Source: Callaeas wilsoni (lineage: Eukaryota > Chordata > Aves > Passeriformes > Callaeidae). From it: a stretch of 64,000 bases of DNA. Positions 32,201 to 64,000 of the stretch are shown piece after piece (the stretch's first letter is position 1; every line of letters begins with the position of its first letter). The stretch covers positions 1 to 64,000 of the forward strand of contig VWPU01005277.1 in the NCBI GenBank assembly GCA_013398955.1, in the 5' to 3' direction. The notes beneath the pieces are model-generated. The model searched no databases. It was not told where the DNA came from and saw only the letters and a program-made list of their open reading frames with translations. Made by a program: the position numbers and the translations under genes.

Positions 32201-35200
32201 CCAGAGGTGCCCATTCTCCATGCCAGCCACGGCTGCACCTCCCGGTGTCCAAATTCGGTGGGCAGCAGCACAGCAAGGACCACCAGGAGGCTGGAAATAG
32301 AAACAGGCTGTAGCACCCATCCTTCACCACACACCTTTCACACATCCCAAGGCAACAAGCTTTGGTTCACATGGGGCTGAGGGAGAGCATCCACTGGACA
32401 ACCTCCCCTAAAGGGCTGGATGCCGCGTACTGTCCATTGCTTCACTGGGAGTCCCTCTCCCTTCTGCTGGCCACACACAAGGGCTCAAAAGAACTCAACA
32501 GACTCCAAAAGAATGGTGGAAGTGCTGCAGCCAGCCTGGCTGCAGGCTGACAGGATGCTGTATGGTGGCAAAAAGGGACTGTCACAAAAGGACCTGCCCC
32601 TTTAGGCCAGCAGGGAAGAACAAGCCAGGAAGGGCACGGATGTGGAGCTGCCACATCCATGCTTGGCACAGACACGAGCCGCAGAGCTGGCCCTGGTCTT
32701 GGAGCAGCTCCCACAGCACCCAGCACTGCAGGCACCACTGTGGTCATGCAGCTGGGAGAATACTGGGATTGTGGGAGGCAGAGAAGCAAGAAGGGATTGC
32801 TGGTAGCAGTAAGAAGTTTTCCCAAAACCAGCTGGCTCTAGGAGCACACTGACGGATGCACAGGAAATAGACTGCTGCCCTCCTTGCTCACAGAGGAGCT
32901 TGACTGAGAGCTCTCTCAACCCCCTAAGTCTTGAATTAGCTTTGGTTAAATACTTGCTAGGGTAGGCTCACGGAGCAGCAAGGGGAATCATCTGGAAAAA
33001 GACGGTTCCCAGCGGAACAAGAGGAACCAAGAGGAACAAGATTTAAAAAACCTGGTACAGGAGAGATATCCACAAACTGGAATGCACCCAGCAGAGCCAC
33101 TAAGATGGTCCAAGGCTGGAGCACCAGGTGTATGAGGCAGATACTCATCCAAGAAACACACATTCCAGCTACTCCAGTGCATCTCACTCCAAAGCTCTCC
33201 CAACGTATTCTCAATGCTCTCACTCTCTGCTTGTGGGGGCAGCATGAACCCTTGTCCATGGGGAGAGAAGCCTGGTGATGTAATTCAGCTCCATGAAGCT
33301 CTCTCCACAGAACCCCTGAAGGACACTTAAACCAAGACTCCAGGTCTGGAGTTCTCAAAATGCTCATCTCAAAAGGCCACTTAACAGGCAGGGCACTGGA
33401 CTCAAACCCAAAGCCCAGGATGTGCAGGCCTGCAGTTCACCACCTCTGAAATCAGGTTCCACCCGGTCCCTGTGAAATGTTTTCCTTCTGCAAGGCCTTT
33501 GCTGCAGTGCTGAGTGTCAGGAAGGTGGGTGGGGTGTCCAGAGCACAGAGCTGGAGTTTGTTTGCTGCTCTCTAGATCACAGCTCTTTGGTGGTGCCTCT
33601 GGCCTGACCAGGGGACAGCTGAGACCCTCTGAGTGGAAGAGGTTTAGTTGTCCCAGCAGTGGCGTTTCCCAGGTCCTGGGAAGGACCCGCAGCTGGAGAG
33701 CATCTCCTGGGGCTGAGGAATGCTGCTTGTGCAGAGTCCAGCTGAGCTCTGGAAAACCTTCTCCCAGCATCTGAAGCCAGCCCAGCAGAGAGCAACCTGT
33801 GAGTCAACCACACATGATGGAAGTCCTATATCCAGTGCCATCAGCACTACAACACGGGGCCGTAGCTGAGTCCTTGTCCCCTCACCCAGAAATGGGAAAC
33901 CAGCAGTTTCTCCTATAGGCTCCGCAGTCACTTACATGGTTTTACTGAAGGACTCTTGGGAGCAGTGACCAGGTCGCTTCAGGCACTTGGAATAACAAAT
34001 TCCAAATCATTTTTATGAAAGTAACTTTTGAATTGCCACGTAGCCTCTGGTTAGGCGTACAGCCACTTTCAGTGTTATAGACTAATTCACTTTAGCTCTC
34101 TTTTTAAAAACTTCTGCAATAATCCAAATCTCAGCTGACATGAACCATCAAAGAGCTAAAGGGAACCATCAAAGAGCAGCCAGGGAGATTCAAAGCCAAG
34201 AGGCTTTGAAATACAACCTGAGAAAACCACATCAGAAATCCCATCTAGGAATCAGGGGTAGGTTGGGGCCTACATCCCACCACACACCACAGACATGCTT
34301 ATCTTCCCCATACTGAGTCATGGCCACATTAGTCAGAATCTGAGTACAAGACACAGGAACCACTAGTGAAACCACCAGAACACTTGAAATGAATTTAAAA
34401 AACCCAAATAACATTCATCGCACATTTCTTGGCACCAAAATAACCAGATATCTAGGAACATCTCTTCTTTTGGTTTTTTTTTTGGGTACTGAAACCAAAA
34501 TTTAAAAAAAGCTTTAGGACAGTCAGCAAAGTTTTGCTGAGAGACCAAATGGCGCATTAATATGACACATGATGAAGAGACTTGGCTTAAAGAAACCACA
34601 GAGAAGGAACCAAAAAAACCTCAGAAAGAGATAAAGATGGCGTTGCTATGAAGATGAGAGAGAAGTCTGACTGCAGCCAGACTGCTGCAGAGTGGTGACC
34701 TAGAGCAGAGGAAGTCGCCAAACGGGGAAGGCGAAGCGAGGTCCTGGAGTATTTCAGCCTCAGTACCCAGAATCAGCCCAGCAGTGTGCTGTCAGCCTGA
34801 GCCTGCAGGAGAATCCCACCAGGCAAAGTTCACATGCTGCCTTGGCACATCTGGGACCAGAAGCTTTGGGAAGGAAACCTGCCCACTGAGTTACCTCTGC
34901 ACTTGCAGCAAGGCGAGGATGGCAGGCTGGGCTAAGATCCATCGGCAGAGCTGAAAATCAACAGATGAGCTTTCAGGCACAAGAGTTGTTCCCCAGAGCT
35001 GAAACAGAAGCCCCAAACTGGCAAGTTAAATTCTGCTTGGTGCAGCTCTCTGCCTCTGTCTCCCTGGAAGAAAGGCTGCGGTAGAGCTCCCTCTGCTTTT
35101 TTCCGCTATATCAGTGATCTGATAAAAACATCTCCTCCATCTCCAAACCTCCTGTTTTCTTAGACCACCACGGCTCTAGCACTGCCCCTACACACTGCAC

Positions 35201-36500
35201 GCCTTCATCATAAGGCAGGGATAATGTTCCCAGCCACCTCCAACACCATCTGCACATCCACTGCCACAGTCTGCCCTGGCACCTGCCCCTCTGCTCTGCC
35301 TTGATTTCAGACCTCATGTGCCAGCTGCAAATCCATCCCGCAAACCCAGAAAATCCTTAAAGCTTTTGGCTGCTTTCCTTCTCAGTGGCACACAAACTCT
35401 CTTGCTGCTTGAAGTCCTGGCACAGGCTAACCTCCATTTTAAGGACAAACCTCAACAAAACCTGTTCATCGTTCACTGACCTTCCAAAAAAAAATTCGTG
35501 AACAGCAGTAAAATTCATGTTTGGTTCGAGCTCTCTTGGGTCCTCCCCAGAGCTACTGACCTAAAATTAAATTGGTGCAGAATTCCAGCTCCTCCCGTGC
35601 AGCCAGGCTGAACCTGCCATCCCCTAATGGTACAGCAGAGGATGCAAAGCACACGGTGCTGCCGGGCAGCCTGGCCAGGTAACAGAACATGCTCAGGAAC
35701 GCTCACAGGTGCTCTGAATGCTGGGCAGCACTCGAGTCCCCAGGTCTGGCACACAGCACGGACACATTAGTCCATTTTACTCGGAGGTTACTCACCCACA
35801 GATCCTTGCTGGTCTCTTTTGGGCCTGCAACTTTGGTAATTATCTTAATAACCCCTAAAGAAACATTGCTGCTCCTTTCTGAATGGCTCAGGCCCGACAG
35901 AGCTGGTACTGACCCCAACCTGCAACCTGACCTCAGCTTGTCCCACCTGCAAGAACAAGCACAGCTCAGCCCAGGTTTCTCCAGACACTTCAAAAATTTA
36001 GAAGTGCTCATTTAGATCAGTGTTACGGGGACAGGAGAGGGCAGGAAGCACTGCTATTACTGAGTGGCAGAGCCCTCCTCCATGGAGAAAAAGGGGGATT
36101 TGTTATTTAGTTAAAAATTGTCAGCCCACCGAGCATCACCTACAGATATTTGTCAACTCACGTGACCTGGTTCTACCCATACAGTGGCAGATGACTTCAT
36201 ATTCATCAGTTCTGTCCCTCCGGCTGTTCAGAGAGCTGGATTTAACTCTTTCTCAGGGCTGTGAGACGCTTCTACAGCACAACCATCAAAGGAGGCTATG
36301 TCAATCTTCTACTCTTCCCACTCACAAAGCCAAGATTGAGAGCCTTGGGCTCCAAAGAGAGGCACCATGAAGGACCAGGCTCCTCCAATTCCCATCATTA
36401 GTGTGTGACAGGACCTACCTCACCCAGCCCCCTGAGGGGTTGTATGACGTGTGTGGCTGGGACCGAGTCTGGGGGCAATAAATACATCAATGACTTTGTG
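29231..36500. other. intergenic between the second CCL gene and RANBP10
   Basis: No exon was recognised on either strand. Positions 30108-30330 are an AT-rich, UTR-like block next to a CpG-rich stretch (30340-30620), described separately. A weak CR1-like phrase lies near 33085-33160. A + strand AATAAA at 32081 has no gene attached. A 15-bp direct repeat, GAACCATCAAAGAGC, occurs at about 34142 and 34161. Confidence 0.45.
30108..30330 (-). other. unassigned 3'-UTR-like block
   Basis: On - this reads as AT-rich UTR-like sequence leading to an ATTAAA on - at about 30119-30124 (ATTTTTATTAAAATAC). It could be the distal end of a very long RANBP10 3' UTR, the end of an unrecognised minus-strand transcript, or a non-coding conserved element. 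No protein homology was recognised. Confidence 0.25.
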
Positions 36501-37051
36501 GAGGTGGAAGAGACCTTTTTAATAAACATGATTCAAATAAAATAAAAAAAAAAAATCCCTCTGAACTGCCACTGTGAGAAGAGTTCGGATTACTAGCACG
36601 GATGATGCTGTATGTGCACGATGGAGGGAGAAGGGAAGAAAAGAACAAGCTGTCACCAACTTGATGAGCTTCCTCAGTAAATCAGCATAAACCAGCTCAG
36701 CAAAACTCTCCAGATAAAATATTGGTGGAACCATGAGAAACAACTCAAATCAAAACAAAGAGAAAAATCCCTACATCAGAAGGCGCTACATTAGAATAAC
36801 CAGCGAAATACTGAGTGCCGCTGGAGCCGCAGCAATGGCAGGGAGACAGGTCAGATCTGCCAGTCTTCCTGGGGTCAGGAATAGCCACACAGTGAGGGAC
36901 TCACTCAATCCTTGCACAGGCAGTGTGTGTGTGCTAGAGGGGTGTCGGTGGCAGGGAGGTCAGGCTATCGAACGAGGTGGTGGTGCAGAGTGGCAGCAAC
37001 GGAGGGTGAAGGGCAGCACTCCACGACGTCAGCTCCGTCCTGCTCGGCCGG
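36501..37051 (-). other. RANBP10: RANBP10 3' UTR (minimal extent)
   Basis: Sequence downstream of the stop on -, without coding content. The first plausible poly(A) signal is ATTAAA on - at 36518-36523, giving a UTR of about 550 bp. A longer form reaching further left is possible. Confidence 0.45.
36518..36523 (-). terminator. possible poly(A) signal of RANBP10
   Basis: ATTAAA on - in GTTTATTAAAAAGGTC, about 530 bp after the stop. It is the commonest variant signal; no AATAAA on - lies closer to the stop. Confidence 0.4.

Positions 37052-64000
<26,949 letters not shown>

Noticed and set aside
33085..33160. Short CR1-like phrase (AGAGCCACTAAGATGGTCC, GGCTGGAGCACC)
   Set aside because: Too short and diverged to delimit as an element; noted only in the intergenic description.
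29231..36500. GFOD2 or CIAPIN1 exons expected from human neighbourhoods
   Set aside because: Neither the long GFOD2 coding exon nor CIAPIN1 motifs appear in any frame.

Overview
The window is vertebrate nuclear DNA and almost certainly avian. It has spliced genes with GT/AG introns and several CR1 LINE fragments carrying the bird-type 3' end (ATTCTATGATTCT-like). It holds compact chemokine genes and a RANBP10 orthologue. I cannot name the species. There are no prokaryotic features.

Layout. Positions 1-10121 are intergenic, with one CR1 piece and an AT-rich block at 9790-9960 that looks like a candidate enhancer. CX3CL1 (fractalkine) lies on + at 10390-15060 in three exons: signal peptide; CX3C chemokine core; and end of core plus mucin stalk, transmembrane segment and tail. 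Its 3' UTR probably runs to about 17600. Two small three-exon CC chemokine genes follow on +: a CCL17-like gene at 23057-24093 and a CCL22/CCL17-like gene at 27745-28993. Their first introns are still visibly homologous and their core promoters share a GGAAA-to-GATAAA spacing, so they look like a tandem duplication. From 29231 to about 36500 no gene was found. From 37052 to the right edge, on -, lie eleven coding exons of RANBP10, from the SPRY domain to the stop codon; its 5' exons are beyond the window. The RANBP10 introns carry CR1 fragments and a trinucleotide microsatellite.

How the genes relate. CX3CL1 and the two CCL genes form one immune signalling cluster, related to the mammalian CCL22-CX3CL1-CCL17 cluster. 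All three proximal promoters contain sequences matching NF-kB and/or STAT consensus sites: a composite STAT6-type/NF-kB inverted repeat upstream of CX3CL1, an NF-kB match plus a STAT6-type match upstream of the first CCL gene, and a STAT (GAS) match upstream of the second. RANBP10 is functionally unrelated (CTLH/GID ubiquitin ligase family, microtubule and Ran binding). It converges tail to tail with the second CCL gene, a junction that is not the human arrangement.

Exon limits were set by hand from splice consensus, reading-frame continuity across introns and protein-family conservation. Promoter elements, UTR ends and orthology assignments within the CC chemokines are less certain and are scored accordingly.
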